From: Flavobacterium album
GTDB taxonomy: Bacteria; Bacteroidota; Bacteroidia; Flavobacteriales; Flavobacteriaceae
NCBI RefSeq assembly: GCF_003096035.1
Contig: NZ_CP029186.1
Coordinates: 3,020,001 to 3,084,000, forward strand
Length of the DNA stretch: 64,000 nt
Direction of reading: 5' to 3'
The translations under genes were made by a program, and so were the position numbers. Below the pieces are notes generated by a model that had not been told where the DNA came from, ran no database searches, and saw only the letters and a list, made by a program, of their open reading frames with translations. This document shows, piece after piece, positions 47,247 to 56,689 of the stretch (its first letter is position 1; each line of letters opens with the position of its first letter).

Positions 47247-48377
47247 ATGAAAATTTTAAAATTATTGCCCCTATTGTATCTGTTTGTTTTTGTAGCATGT
47301 AACAACGATGACGATGTAAAGCCGTCTGTCGACAAAAAGCCGTTGTTGCAGGAAAAGCTTAACGCCGCACTGGCAGACTTTCCCGGCCTCAGCCTCAGCG
47401 TAAAAACACCGACTGAAAGTTATACTCTTGTAGCAGGCGATGCTGCCGTAGGCCAAACACCAATGCAAACGGGCAGCCTGCAATATATGCAGAGTATATC
47501 TAAGACGTTTACAGCGGTGGCCGTGCTGAAACTTAAAGAAGAAGGCAAAATAGACCTTGATGCCAGGATTAACACCTATCTTCCTGCGGATATCTGTAAT
47601 AATTTAGCCAACGGGAATAGCATTACCGTTCGGCAGCTGATGAACATGACTTCGGGGCTGCCCGATTATCTTGACAATGATTTATTTTTCGAGGATGTGC
47701 TCTCGGGTCCGCTGCCTATGCCCAGTGAGCAAATACTTGGCTACATATATGGTAAACCTGCCAACTTTACTCCCGGTACATCTTTTAGCTACAGCAACAT
47801 CAATTATCACCTGCTCGCCCTGATTATCGACAGTGTTACCGAAAACGGCCACCGCCAGTACATCACCCAGAATGTTATCGGGTCAGCCGGGCTTACCAAC
47901 ACGTACTATATAGCAGGCTCTGATATTACAGCCGCGCCTGCGGGTACTGTGGCCAGCTATCTCGCAGATGGCAATACATTTACAGATATAAGCGCGCTGC
48001 AGCTGGGCACGGTACTGTCGTTCATTGGCGATGACGGTATTGTTGCTGCACCAGCAGATATCGCATCATTTTACTATAAGCTGTTACACGACGGTTCTTT
48101 AGTATCGGCAGCTTCATTGGCAGAAATGAAAACAACTGTAAGCCTGCAGGGCGAGCCAATATATGGCCTTGGCCTGCATTTTTATAAAACTGACAGCAGC
48201 GTGCATGCCATAGGGCATGACGGAAGCGGTGCAGGTGCCGGCGCCTATGCATTTTATTTCCCATCAAAAAATACGAGCATCGTATTATGCACAAATACGG
48301 GTACACTTACCGATGCCGCTAAGGAAACGCAGCTAATGAATTTGTGGCAGGAAGTAAGCGGTATTTTGCTGGAATAA
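47247..48377 (+). CDS. Serine hydrolase of the beta-lactamase / PBP4-like family, lipoprotein
   Basis: This 376-residue protein has a lipoprotein signal ending FVAC at residue 19. The nucleophile motif SISKTF (SxxK) is near residue 85, YSNINYH (YxN) near 192 and HDGSGAGAGAY (H/KxG) near 327. These are the three motifs of class C beta-lactamase-like hydrolases, which include DD-peptidases, esterases and peptidases. It would act outside the inner membrane. The FNR-like box upstream and the adjacent Crp/Fnr gene suggest local control. The substrate is unknown and antibiotic hydrolysis should not be assumed. Confidence 0.9.
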   Translation: MKILKLLPLLYLFVFVACNNDDDVKPSVDKKPLLQEKLNAALADFPGLSLSVKTPTESYTLVAGDAAVGQTPMQTGSLQYMQSISKTFTAVAVLKLKEEGKIDLDARINTYLPADICNNLANGNSITVRQLMNMTSGLPDYLDNDLFFEDVLSGPLPMPSEQILGYIYGKPANFTPGTSFSYSNINYHLLALIIDSVTENGHRQYITQNVIGSAGLTNTYYIAGSDITAAPAGTVASYLADGNTFTDISALQLGTVLSFIGDDGIVAAPADIASFYYKLLHDGSLVSAASLAEMKTTVSLQGEPIYGLGLHFYKTDSSVHAIGHDGSGAGAGAYAFYFPSKNTSIVLCTNTGTLTDAAKETQLMNLWQEVSGILLE

Positions 48378-48493
48378 GATTTAGTTGTATTATTTTTCTG
48401 TAATTTATTGTAACAGACTGCAATTTAATTCGTCATACTGCGTTATGAAACCGAAAAAGAAAAATAAGCAGCTGTAAAAATTGCAGGTATTTG

Positions 48494-48517
48494 CCGGAAA
48501 TACATAAATGTATCCGG
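48494..48517. promoter_or_regulatory. Inverted repeat upstream of the TonB receptor gene
   Basis: CCGGA and ATACAT on the left face ATGTAT and CCGG on the right around two A bases, with a two-base bulge. It lies 60-80 bases before ATG 48576 and could be an operator or an mRNA leader hairpin. Confidence 0.4.
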
Positions 48518-48575
48518 GAAAATTGCTGCAACTTTGCATACAGTTCATCAATCAATCAATAAAACAAACCACATC

Positions 48576-50954
48576 ATGATTTTACGAACGAAAGGGTATC
48601 TTACGGTATTCCTCATCATGTTCCTGGGGAGCGTATTGGCCCAGGAAAAATTTACCCTTAGCGGTACCATTGCTGATGGCAGCAGCAACGAAACGCTTAT
48701 CGGAGCCAGCGTTTACATTAAAGAAGTACAAAAAACCGCCACTACCAATGAGTACGGTTTTTTTTCAATTTCGCTTCCCGCAGGCACGTACACAGTGCAG
48801 GTTAGTTATGTGAGCTTTGGCACACAGGAAGAAACTATTGTCCTGAACGGCAATGTGCGGAAGAATTTCAGCTTGGTCTCGAGCAGTGAGGAGCTGCAGG
48901 AAGTCGTTATATCTGACGACCGCCGCAGGGCCGAGATCAAAAGGCCGGAGATGAGCGTAAACAAGCTCTCGGTACAGGAAATAAAGAAAATGCCTGTTGT
49001 GTTGGGCGAAGTGGATGTATTAAAATCCATACTCACGCTTCCCGGCGTAACCAATGCGGGCGAAGGCTCGTCGGGCTTTAACGTACGCGGTGGGGCTGCC
49101 GACCAGAACCTTATCCTGCTGGATGAAGCGACCATCTTCAACTCTTCCCACCTATTTGGTTTCTTCTCGGTATTCAACTCGGACGCGATTAAAGACCTTA
49201 AGCTTTACAAAGGCGGTATACCGGCACGCTACGGCGGAAGGGTATCATCGGTCCTGGATATTTACCAGAAAGAAGGAAACAATAAGGAATTCCACATGAA
49301 TGGCGGCATAGGCCTCATATCGAGCCGCCTTTTGGCCGAAGGGCCGATAGTAAAGGAAAGGGGCTCCTTCCTTATAGGCGGAAGGGCTTCGTATGCCCAC
49401 CTGTTCCTGAAGCTGACCGATAATGATAACTCGGCATATTTTTATGACCTGAATACAAAACTAAGCTATAAGCTTAATGATAATAACAACCTGTATTTAT
49501 CTGGTTATTTTGGCCGTGACCTTTTTAACATCAACCAAAGCTTTAATAATATTTACGGGAATTCGGTAGTGAATTTGCGCTGGAACCACCTGTTCAGCGA
49601 GAAGCTTTTCTCGAACATGAGCATGATATACAGCGATTATTATTATGGGCTCCAGCTCGATTTTATCGGGTTTAACTGGGATTCCGGCATTAAGAACTTC
49701 AATTTCAAGTACGACCTAAAGCATTATCTTTCGGATAAGCTCAAGCTGAATTATGGATTGAACACTATTTACTATGACTTCAATCCCGGGGAAATAACCC
49801 CTAATGGCCCGAATTCTGCCGTGAATGCCGAAACGCTGGAAAAGAAGCACGCCTTTGAACCGGCTATTTACCTTGATGCCGAACAGGAGCTTACCGACAA
49901 TATCACCGTAAGCTATGGTATGCGCTACAGTATGTTTTACCGCCTTGGCAGCCAGACGTTCAATACCTATGCCAATAACCAGGCGGTTACTTTTGACGAA
50001 GAACTGAAAATATATGAGAAAGCCATGCCTACCGGCACAAGGACCTATGGCAGTGGTGATGTTATAGCCAATTTTGGCAACCTGGAACCCCGCGCTGCCA
50101 TATCTTACCAGTTGGATGACAACCAATCGGTAAAAGCGAGCTACAACCGTATGGCACAATACCTGCACCTGATATCGAACACCTCTTCCCCTACTCCGCT
50201 CGACGTATGGGCGCCGAGTGACAACTATCTTAAGCCGCAATTGCTGGACCAGGTGGCTGTAGGGTATTTCAGGAATTTTAAGAATGATGCCTATACGCTG
50301 GAAGTGGAAACGTTCTTCAAAAAAATAAAGAACAGGCTGGACTATATAGACGGCGCCGACCTGATCGCTAACAAAGCCATAGAGCAGGTGGTGCTTCCAG
50401 GTCGGTCAAGGGCCTACGGACTCGAAGTGCTGCTAAGGAAAAACACCGGCAAGCTGGGCGGCTGGATATCCTATACACTATCGCATGCCGAGCAGCAGAC
50501 CCCGGGAAGGGCTCCGGGTGAAACCGGAATAAATAATGGCAGGTGGTACCAGACAGGCTATAACAAAACTCACAACCTTTCTATTACCAGCACTTACGAA
50601 CTTACGGACAAGTGGTCGTTCGGCGCGATATTCGTATTGCAGTCGGGGCTGCCTTCTACCTTCCCGAACGGGCAATACCAATATGGGGGCATCACGATAC
50701 CAACCTTTGAAGGCCGCAATAACAGCCGCCTTCCGGCCTACCACCACCTTGATGTTTCGGCAACCTATACGCCAAAACCCGAAAAGAAAAAAGGATGGCA
50801 GGGCGAATGGGTTTTCAGCATTTACAACCTGTACAACAGGATGAACGCCGCCTCTATCACTTTCAGGCAAAATGAGGACAGCGGGCATAATGAGGCCGTG
50901 AAATTATCCATTTTCGGAATCATACCGAGTGTAACGTACAACTTTAAATTCTAA
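48576..50954 (+). CDS. TonB-dependent outer-membrane receptor with carboxypeptidase-like N-terminal domain
   Basis: From ATG 48576 the protein has 792 residues. It has a signal peptide (GYLTVFLIMFLGSVLAQ). An N-terminal carboxypeptidase-regulatory-like domain follows (FTLSGTIADGSSNETLIGASVYIKEVQKTATTNEYGFFSISLPAGTYTVQVSY), then a plug (MPVVLGEVDVLKSILTLPGVTNAGEGSSGFNVRGGAADQNLILLDEATIFN) and a long beta barrel ending in YNFKF with terminal Phe. It imports a ligand across the outer membrane using TonB. It is followed by a DUF4249 lipoprotein gene, the usual partner of this receptor subclass. The ligand is unknown and the pair is not a SusC/SusD system. Confidence 0.92.
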   Translation: MILRTKGYLTVFLIMFLGSVLAQEKFTLSGTIADGSSNETLIGASVYIKEVQKTATTNEYGFFSISLPAGTYTVQVSYVSFGTQEETIVLNGNVRKNFSLVSSSEELQEVVISDDRRRAEIKRPEMSVNKLSVQEIKKMPVVLGEVDVLKSILTLPGVTNAGEGSSGFNVRGGAADQNLILLDEATIFNSSHLFGFFSVFNSDAIKDLKLYKGGIPARYGGRVSSVLDIYQKEGNNKEFHMNGGIGLISSRLLAEGPIVKERGSFLIGGRASYAHLFLKLTDNDNSAYFYDLNTKLSYKLNDNNNLYLSGYFGRDLFNINQSFNNIYGNSVVNLRWNHLFSEKLFSNMSMIYSDYYYGLQLDFIGFNWDSGIKNFNFKYDLKHYLSDKLKLNYGLNTIYYDFNPGEITPNGPNSAVNAETLEKKHAFEPAIYLDAEQELTDNITVSYGMRYSMFYRLGSQTFNTYANNQAVTFDEELKIYEKAMPTGTRTYGSGDVIANFGNLEPRAAISYQLDDNQSVKASYNRMAQYLHLISNTSSPTPLDVWAPSDNYLKPQLLDQVAVGYFRNFKNDAYTLEVETFFKKIKNRLDYIDGADLIANKAIEQVVLPGRSRAYGLEVLLRKNTGKLGGWISYTLSHAEQQTPGRAPGETGINNGRWYQTGYNKTHNLSITSTYELTDKWSFGAIFVLQSGLPSTFPNGQYQYGGITIPTFEGRNNSRLPAYHHLDVSATYTPKPEKKKGWQGEWVFSIYNLYNRMNAASITFRQNEDSGHNEAVKLSIFGIIPSVTYNFKF

Positions 50955-50956
50955 AA

Positions 50957-50990
50957 CACTGTCACCCTGAGCGCAGTCGAAGGGCCTAAA
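50957..50990. repeat. Short dispersed repeat TGTCACCCTGAGCGCAGTCG type
   Basis: The string TGTCACCCTGAGCGCAGTCG followed by AAGGGCC fills the 45-base gap between the TonB receptor and DUF4249 genes. This motif is familiar as a common short intergenic repeat in Bacteroidota. No copy elsewhere in the window was found. Confidence 0.5.
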
Positions 50991-50999
50991 CAATATATC

Positions 51000-51824
51000 A
51001 TGAAAAATATCAAATATATACTGCTTCTTATAACTATCACATTGCTTGCCTCCTGCGAGCATGTGGTGGATGTTGATCTTGATACGGCTCCGCCACGGCT
51101 TGTGGTAGATGCCTCTATCAACTGGGAAAAAGATACTGATGGAAGCCAGCAGACCATAAGGCTTACCACAACTGCGCCTTATTACCAGAATGAAGTGCCC
51201 CCGGCATCGGGCGCTACGGTTTTTATTACCAACACCTCCGGTAATGTATTCAATTTCATAGAAGATCCGGGCACAGGCAACTATAACTGCATCGACTTTG
51301 TCCCGCAAATTGGCGAGACCTATGTACTGACCATAAATTACCAGGGACAAACCTATACTGCAACAGACAAGCTGTACGCCACCCCTGATATAGCTTATAC
51401 GACCCAAGATAATGAAGGTGGTTTCTTCAACGATTCTGTCGAGGTACGCTTCTTTTTTATGGACAATGGTTCGGAGGACAACTTTTACATATACCGCTTT
51501 GATACCGACCTGATGCCATACCCTGATTATGATGCTATAGACGATGAGTTTTTCCAGGGGAATGAGATGTTTGGTATTTATGACCATGAGGATTTTGAGC
51601 CGGGCGACGTACTGAAAATAAGGCTATATGGTGTTTCGCAGCGTTACTATAATTATATGGACCAGCTGATTGACATTGCCGAAGGAGGTGCAGGCAGCGG
51701 CCCGTTCCAGACGGTTCCGGCTAATGTGCGCGGCAACATCGTGAACCAGGCCAGTCCCGATAACTATGCCCTTGGCTATTTCAGGCTGGGCCAGGTCGAC
51801 ACATTGGATTATGTAATACAATAG
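51000..51824 (+). CDS. DUF4249 lipoprotein, partner of the TonB receptor
   Basis: This 274-residue protein has a lipoprotein signal ending LLASC at residue 19. The mature part begins EHVVDVDLDTAPPRLVVDASINWEKD and contains Ig-like strands with PPASGATVFITNTSGNVFNFIED, the pattern of DUF4249. Such lipoproteins lie next to TonB receptors of this type and probably act as surface-exposed ligand-binding partners. It is 45 bases after the receptor and clearly in the same operon. Confidence 0.9.
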   Translation: MKNIKYILLLITITLLASCEHVVDVDLDTAPPRLVVDASINWEKDTDGSQQTIRLTTTAPYYQNEVPPASGATVFITNTSGNVFNFIEDPGTGNYNCIDFVPQIGETYVLTINYQGQTYTATDKLYATPDIAYTTQDNEGGFFNDSVEVRFFFMDNGSEDNFYIYRFDTDLMPYPDYDAIDDEFFQGNEMFGIYDHEDFEPGDVLKIRLYGVSQRYYNYMDQLIDIAEGGAGSGPFQTVPANVRGNIVNQASPDNYALGYFRLGQVDTLDYVIQ

Positions 51825-51863
51825 TTGGCATTCTTTTTGTAAGAATAAACCAAAACCCAAAAT

Positions 51864-54800
51864 ATGACCCGAAAGCCTGCCATAACATTACTATTCCTTA
51901 TGGCAGGCTTTCATGCGTTCGCGCAGATCCCATTCGATACCATCTACAAAAATGATGATAGTTATGAAGTGTCGGAACTCATTAATTATAAAGCCAACTT
52001 CATCCTGAATAAACAATTTGAGGATGCAACGGAAATAGACAATGACTACTTTATCGTAAAGAAAAACGGGAAGTATGGCGTGTATAACGAGACCGCTAAA
52101 AGTATTTACGCCGAAGTAAAGTATGACACCATTACCCCTATCGGTAATTTCCTTCTTAATGGCAAATGGGGCAACCTGCTGTATGGGGAAGAACTATCGA
52201 AACTGATATTGGAGCACCCGCGGGGCGTTGTTTTCATTAAAGACAAGAAATATGGCGTAAAGAAAATATCAGGTGAAACTATCCTGAAAGCAGAATATGA
52301 TGAGATCATACCGCAATCGTACGGGCTTTTCTTTTTCAGGAAGAAAGATAAGTGGGGTTTTATAAATGCGGATAAGGACAAAAGCCTGGTAAAGCCCAAA
52401 TTTGATCATATGGTAGCCTATACTGACTTCGATACGCAATATCCAACCGTTATAGCCTACAGCAATAAAGTCCAAACGAAGTACACTATTTATGGGCAGC
52501 CTGCCGGAAAAAAACAAAAGAGAGCAAAGCAGCAACGAATCATTAAAAGGTACTACGGGTTTGTACAGGGATATTGGTTCAGCGGATGGAAACCTGCTAC
52601 GTTCTTTTTTACCGATGGCAAAAAGAACGGCGTGAAAGATCCCGCAGGAAACGTAATAATCCCTGCAAAATATGATATGATCAACCCGCTGATGGATGGC
52701 AATTATATCGTCTCGCAAGATACACTGCACGGGATGCTGGACAGCAAGGGGCAGATTATAATACCTCTAATATATAGTGGCATTGGCCCTGTTAAAGGTG
52801 ATGCGCTGAAGGACAACCTGTTCTATGTTTACAAACAGAATGTGTCGTCGGTTTTTGATGCGAGAGGCAACCAGCTTTATCCTTTTGAGATATTGTCTTC
52901 AGAAGGTTCGATGCCGTTAAATGAAGATTACAGTAAAGTGTGTTTTCAGATCGTGGAAAATAAGGTCCTCGAAAAGAAGAAAGAGCTGGATGAATATGGC
53001 GAGCCCGTATTTGACAGTGATATATACAGCAAGGCACTCCTGCTTTATGAAAATGGAAAAATAACGAAGGTGCTTGGCGGCTGCACCGACATAAAATATA
53101 TTGACCATCCGGATTCTTACACTGTTGTGTATACCGTTTACGGAAGTCCGCTTTTTGGCTTTTACAGCGAGGAAACAGGCAAAAAGACAGATGCTGTTTA
53201 TAAAAAGTATTTACCGGTAGGTAATGGCCGCATTGTTGCTATGAAAGGCGAAAAATATGATACCCTGCTGGACGAGAATTTAACTGCAACCCCGCTGGAT
53301 ATAGAAGTGACAGGCTATAAAGATGGGTATTACCTTGTAAAAGACAGCAGCGGCATGAAGGTAATGGATGAGAATCATACTGTTTCGAAATTTGCCTATC
53401 CGAAGCTGGAGTTTTTAAGCAATACTGACCGCGGAAGCTATATAGCTCCCGAACTGAAGGCTGCATACTCCCGTGTATTTAAATTTTATGATTGGTCTGG
53501 GAAATGCGGTCTTATCGATGCAGATGGAAAGATACTTTTCCCTGCCGATACCTATGATGATATAAGCATAGCATTACGTACTGCCGATGACCCCTACCCT
53601 ACAGCCGACAGGATGAAGGCCATCGGGAAATATTTAGACCGGATAATGGTTGCTAAAACATATAAAGGCGATACTGCGGAAACCGACCTGTATTTCGAAG
53701 GTGAAAAGATCGCGTCTTTCAATGTTTACAAAAATTGGCAGCTAAAATACAGCGACATTACACAGAATAACCAATTGATCATCAGGTACCCCAATATCAG
53801 GGTGTATAACCTTTTGACGCAAAAAACCGACCTTGAGGTAAAAGCCAATAATTTTAGCGAAGATACGGATGGCGGCTTTACAGTTATTGAAGAATATGGC
53901 AAGCGAAGAGGTATAGAGAAATACAGCACTTCCGGAAAATTGCTGTCTATCATTGCAATCCCTAAAGAGGGATTGTACAGCTACGAAAAAAGCAAACTGG
54001 AATACATTCATAAACAAAATGGGAAATATGGCCTTGTAAATGTAAAGGGCGAAATGGTGTCACCGTTTTTGAATGATACACTTTCAACGTACGATTACCT
54101 GTATTATATTGCAACTCGCGGCACCAAAATGGGAATCATTACAAAGGAAAGCGTCGCAATCCCTTTTGAATATGACGCGATTACCTATTATCCTTATAAT
54201 TGGATGAATACAGAAAAGGGTGTTTATATCCTGAAAAAAAATGGAAAATTTGGCGTAGCCGATAAGGATGCTAAAATACTTCTGCCCGCAGAATATGATA
54301 CTGCATTCGCTAAAGGGGAATTTATCATTGCTAACAAAGGAAATGTCTTTTCTGTTATGGACCGAAGCGGTAAACTGTTGTTCAATCTGGATTGCGACAC
54401 ATTAGAGGCCTATACGATGGAGCTGCTATATTTTACCAAAAACGGGAAGCAGGGTATAGTACGAAATGATGGAAAAACATTAATGGCAGCTTTATATAAT
54501 CAATTCGAACAGTTGGGTAAAGACATTTATATTGTTACCGACGGAGATGCTAAATATCTAACTAATGATAAAGGTGAAAAGGTTCTAAATTTGCCCTTAC
54601 AGTCGGCAAACACTATTACTTCGGATTACAAGCCTTTTGATATTACAGAAGACTATCTTGTTTTGCAAAACACAGGAGGCAAATACGGCTTATATTCTTT
54701 GGACATGAAAGAACTGCTCCCTTTTGAATATGACGATATCAGTGAAGTGGTGAACTTCAAATATGTTATTTTGAAAAAGAACGGGCATGTTGGTGTCGTG

Positions 54801-54947
54801 ACTACTGAAAATAAAACAGTTATCCCTTTTAAATACGACTATATTAATTTCCGGGAATATGAGGACTACTTTGAAGCAGATGCCGGTAAAGCAAATTACC
54901 TTATTGCGCCCAATGGCATTATCCTGCAGGAAGAACTGGATGATTAA
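51864..54947 (+). CDS. Secreted WG-repeat protein (1027 residues)
   Basis: A signal peptide (AITLLFLMAGFHAFAQ) is followed by many WG-type repeats: KKNGKYGVYNE, KWGFINADKD, KKNGVKDPAGNVIIPAKYDMI, NGKYGLVNVKGEMVSPF, KNGKFGVADKDAKILLPAEYDT and KKNGHVGVVTTENKTVIPFKYD, spread over the whole length. Such repeats build beta-solenoid or propeller-like rods. They occur in bacterial proteins of unknown function, probably in protein contacts. The start codon is followed at once by a strong hairpin in the mRNA. The last four bases overlap the convergent acetyltransferase gene. Function unknown. Confidence 0.87.
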   Translation: MTRKPAITLLFLMAGFHAFAQIPFDTIYKNDDSYEVSELINYKANFILNKQFEDATEIDNDYFIVKKNGKYGVYNETAKSIYAEVKYDTITPIGNFLLNGKWGNLLYGEELSKLILEHPRGVVFIKDKKYGVKKISGETILKAEYDEIIPQSYGLFFFRKKDKWGFINADKDKSLVKPKFDHMVAYTDFDTQYPTVIAYSNKVQTKYTIYGQPAGKKQKRAKQQRIIKRYYGFVQGYWFSGWKPATFFFTDGKKNGVKDPAGNVIIPAKYDMINPLMDGNYIVSQDTLHGMLDSKGQIIIPLIYSGIGPVKGDALKDNLFYVYKQNVSSVFDARGNQLYPFEILSSEGSMPLNEDYSKVCFQIVENKVLEKKKELDEYGEPVFDSDIYSKALLLYENGKITKVLGGCTDIKYIDHPDSYTVVYTVYGSPLFGFYSEETGKKTDAVYKKYLPVGNGRIVAMKGEKYDTLLDENLTATPLDIEVTGYKDGYYLVKDSSGMKVMDENHTVSKFAYPKLEFLSNTDRGSYIAPELKAAYSRVFKFYDWSGKCGLIDADGKILFPADTYDDISIALRTADDPYPTADRMKAIGKYLDRIMVAKTYKGDTAETDLYFEGEKIASFNVYKNWQLKYSDITQNNQLIIRYPNIRVYNLLTQKTDLEVKANNFSEDTDGGFTVIEEYGKRRGIEKYSTSGKLLSIIAIPKEGLYSYEKSKLEYIHKQNGKYGLVNVKGEMVSPFLNDTLSTYDYLYYIATRGTKMGIITKESVAIPFEYDAITYYPYNWMNTEKGVYILKKNGKFGVADKDAKILLPAEYDTAFAKGEFIIANKGNVFSVMDRSGKLLFNLDCDTLEAYTMELLYFTKNGKQGIVRNDGKTLMAALYNQFEQLGKDIYIVTDGDAKYLTNDKGEKVLNLPLQSANTITSDYKPFDITEDYLVLQNTGGKYGLYSLDMKELLPFEYDDISEVVNFKYVILKKNGHVGVVTTENKTVIPFKYDYINFREYEDYFEADAGKANYLIAPNGIILQEELDD
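51871..51912 (+). promoter_or_regulatory. Terminator-like hairpin inside the signal-peptide codons of the WG-repeat gene
   Basis: GAAAGCCTGCCAT at 51871-51883 pairs perfectly with ATGGCAGGCTTTC at 51900-51912 around a 16-base loop. The stem starts eight bases after the ATG. It has the shape of an intrinsic terminator without a T run, and could limit read-through from the upstream operon or hide the start region from ribosomes. Confidence 0.55.
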
Positions 54948-55432
54948 ATAATCTTTTGGAAAGCGTCCCTTGGTGTGCCATCGCTTACATAGATCATCCC
55001 GCAATAAGTAAAGCCATTCTTCTTTAAGAAATTCTGCATGGGCAGGTTGTCATGGTGCGTATCCACCCGAATATTACCGATCTTTGAAAAAGCAAAATCG
55101 AATGCTTTTTGGGCGATACCTTTGGCTTTGCGCCCCGATGCCAGGCGGTGTATTACTCCATACGGCTTGTCATTTAGCCAGGAACCATCTTCGATCACTT
55201 TATAATTCGGGTCCGGGTCTTCTCCTTCCATAAAGCAGAAATAGCCGACGATTTCATTATCTAAAACACAAACAAATCCGTGGCCGTTATTGATATCTTC
55301 TAAAATAATATCCTGCGAAGGATAGCCCACCCACTGCGTCATGTTCCCGCTTTCGCGCATGATTTGGCGGGCTTCATCAATAATGGGCATTATAGTATTT
55401 AGGTCATTGGGTGTGGCTTGTTTTACCTGCAT
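54944..55432 (-). CDS. GNAT family N-acetyltransferase
   Basis: This 162-residue protein has an N-terminal MQVKQATPNDLNTIMPIIDEAR helix, FVCVLDNEIVGYFCFMEGE as strand 4, YGVIHRLASGRKAKGIAQKAFDFAF with the acetyl-CoA loop (RxxxGK) near residue 100, and RVDTHHDNLPMQNFLKKNGFTYCGMIYV at the C-terminus. This is a standard GNAT acetyltransferase. The substrate is unknown. It is convergent with the WG-repeat gene by a four-base overlap. Confidence 0.9.
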   Translation of the reverse strand: MQVKQATPNDLNTIMPIIDEARQIMRESGNMTQWVGYPSQDIILEDINNGHGFVCVLDNEIVGYFCFMEGEDPDPNYKVIEDGSWLNDKPYGVIHRLASGRKAKGIAQKAFDFAFSKIGNIRVDTHHDNLPMQNFLKKNGFTYCGMIYVSDGTPRDAFQKII

Positions 55433-55539
55433 TTTTTATTTTTAAGTTGTACCGCAAAGTTGCACAAAGAAGACACAAAGATGCGCAAAGTTTTTTAGTA
55501 TAGTCAAATCTATATAAATGTCATTCTATAATTTGCAGG

Positions 55540-55704
55540 TTTTATTTTCACGCAAAGGCGCAAAGCCGCTAAGACTCATGCCGGATTTAAGTCGTAAAAG
55601 CCGCAAAGCATTGCGTAGCAATGTTTGGATCACTCAGCTTTGCGTCTTGGCGTCTTTGCGTGAAATTCATTTATTTGTATAAAATAAAATTGATTCAAGT
55701 ATAA
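55540..55704. repeat. Palindromic repeat element, copy 1 (CACGCAAAG type)
   Basis: The core 55547-55664 begins TTCACGCAAAGGCGCAAAGC and ends CTTTGCGTGAA, so its ends are inverted repeats. The inside holds GCATTGCGTAGCAATG. A copy nearly identical over 120 bases lies at 56697-56815. The AATAAAATTGATTCAA tail is shared as well, so the element is about 165 bases. It is non-coding. The rest of the 55433-55830 gap holds only the palindrome ATTTCTGCT/AGCAGAAAT at 55721-55740. Confidence 0.8.
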
Positions 55705-55830
55705 CTAAGGACTCAAAGTAATTTCTGCTAAAGCAGAAATTGAGATCCGTGGAAATCCGCCTGATACGTAGCCTGTCCAGCTTTAGCAGGGTTCCTTAAA
55801 ATATCTTATTTTTACGTCAAATTAAAAAGC

Positions 55831-56493
55831 ATGTCATCACACCACATTGTACGCGACGACCAGGAACCCGCACTTATCATTGCCAATGGGGCTGAATGCA
55901 GCAAAGAGCTTATGGGCCAGCTGCTGGAATGGTCGCCACTGGTTATCGTGCTCGACAGCGCTATTGAACGCGTCATCAACCTTGGTGTGAAAGTAGATGT
56001 GCTGCTGGGTGATTTCGACCGTGGGCTTGATCCGGAGCAATACCGCGATATGCAGTACCCGCTGGAAATTGTATATACTCCCGACCAGGACAAGACCGAC
56101 CTTGAGAAGGCTTTCGATTTCCTTATCGACCGGAAGTTTCCCGCTGCCAATGTAATCTGGGCCACCGGAAAGCGCGCCGACCATACCATTACCAATATCA
56201 CCAATATTGTGCGTTATCGTGATAAGCTGAAGGTCGTGGTACTTGATGATCATTCGAAGATATTCCTGTTACCTAAAAAGTTTGAAAAATGGTACCCCGC
56301 AGGTACTCCCCTTTCATTGATCCCAATTGGAAAAGTATCGGGCATCCACTCCAAAAACCTGAAATACGAGCTTAACAATGACGAGCTGACCATTGGCTAC
56401 CGCACCGGAAGCAGCAATGAAGCGCTGGCTGACGGCATGGTGGTGATAGAACATAGGGAGGGTGACCTGCTGATGATGGAGTGTTTTGATTAG
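55831..56493 (+). CDS. Thiamine pyrophosphokinase
   Basis: This 220-residue protein begins with ALIIANGAECSKELMGQLLEWSPLVIVLDSAIERVINLGVKVDVLLGDFDRG. The DGA/DSA and LGDFD motifs hold the Mg and ATP site of the TPK fold. QDKTDLEKAFDFLI, VIWATGKRADHTITNITN and SLIPIGKVSGIHSKNLKYEL complete the family pattern. It makes thiamine diphosphate from thiamine and ATP. It stands between two copies of a palindromic repeat. No TPP riboswitch is visible upstream. Confidence 0.92.
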   Translation: MSSHHIVRDDQEPALIIANGAECSKELMGQLLEWSPLVIVLDSAIERVINLGVKVDVLLGDFDRGLDPEQYRDMQYPLEIVYTPDQDKTDLEKAFDFLIDRKFPAANVIWATGKRADHTITNITNIVRYRDKLKVVVLDDHSKIFLLPKKFEKWYPAGTPLSLIPIGKVSGIHSKNLKYELNNDELTIGYRTGSSNEALADGMVVIEHREGDLLMMECFD

Positions 56494-56519
56494 TTTTCAG
56501 TCGCAGTCGCAGTTCTCAG
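56493..56519. repeat. Dispersed short repeat, copy 2 (TTTTCAGTCGCAGTC type)
   Basis: The TTTTCAGTCGCAGTCGCAGT string starts at the stop of the thiamine pyrophosphokinase gene and matches 2008-2033. The 56520-56690 stretch beyond it has no gene I can support. Confidence 0.55.
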
Positions 56520-56689
56520 CCCGAATAACCGATACAATTCCCTATAGCCCTGATTGAAGTGGAAATCCTTTTTGCAAAAAAGATTGAAACGGAAAGCAGG
56601 AAAATGGATGGCAAAAAAAGCCCAAGCCATTCGCTCCTAAAAAAATCTATAATCAAATCCATACAAAATGCAATTCTGCAATATGTCGA

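Noticed and set aside
47247..48377. A true antibiotic-resistance beta-lactamase
   Set aside because: The SxxK, YxN and HxG motifs place it in the broad serine-hydrolase superfamily; nothing shows action on beta-lactams.
50904..51587. 227-codon antisense frame over the DUF4249 gene
   Set aside because: The sense lipoprotein has a clear signal, lipobox and family pattern.
48576..51824. A SusC/SusD polysaccharide utilisation locus
   Set aside because: The receptor is followed by a DUF4249 lipoprotein, not a SusD, and no glycoside hydrolases are nearby.
55831..56493. TPP riboswitch upstream of thiamine pyrophosphokinase
   Set aside because: No CTGAGA or other conserved TPP-aptamer segments are present in the upstream gap, which is filled by repeats.
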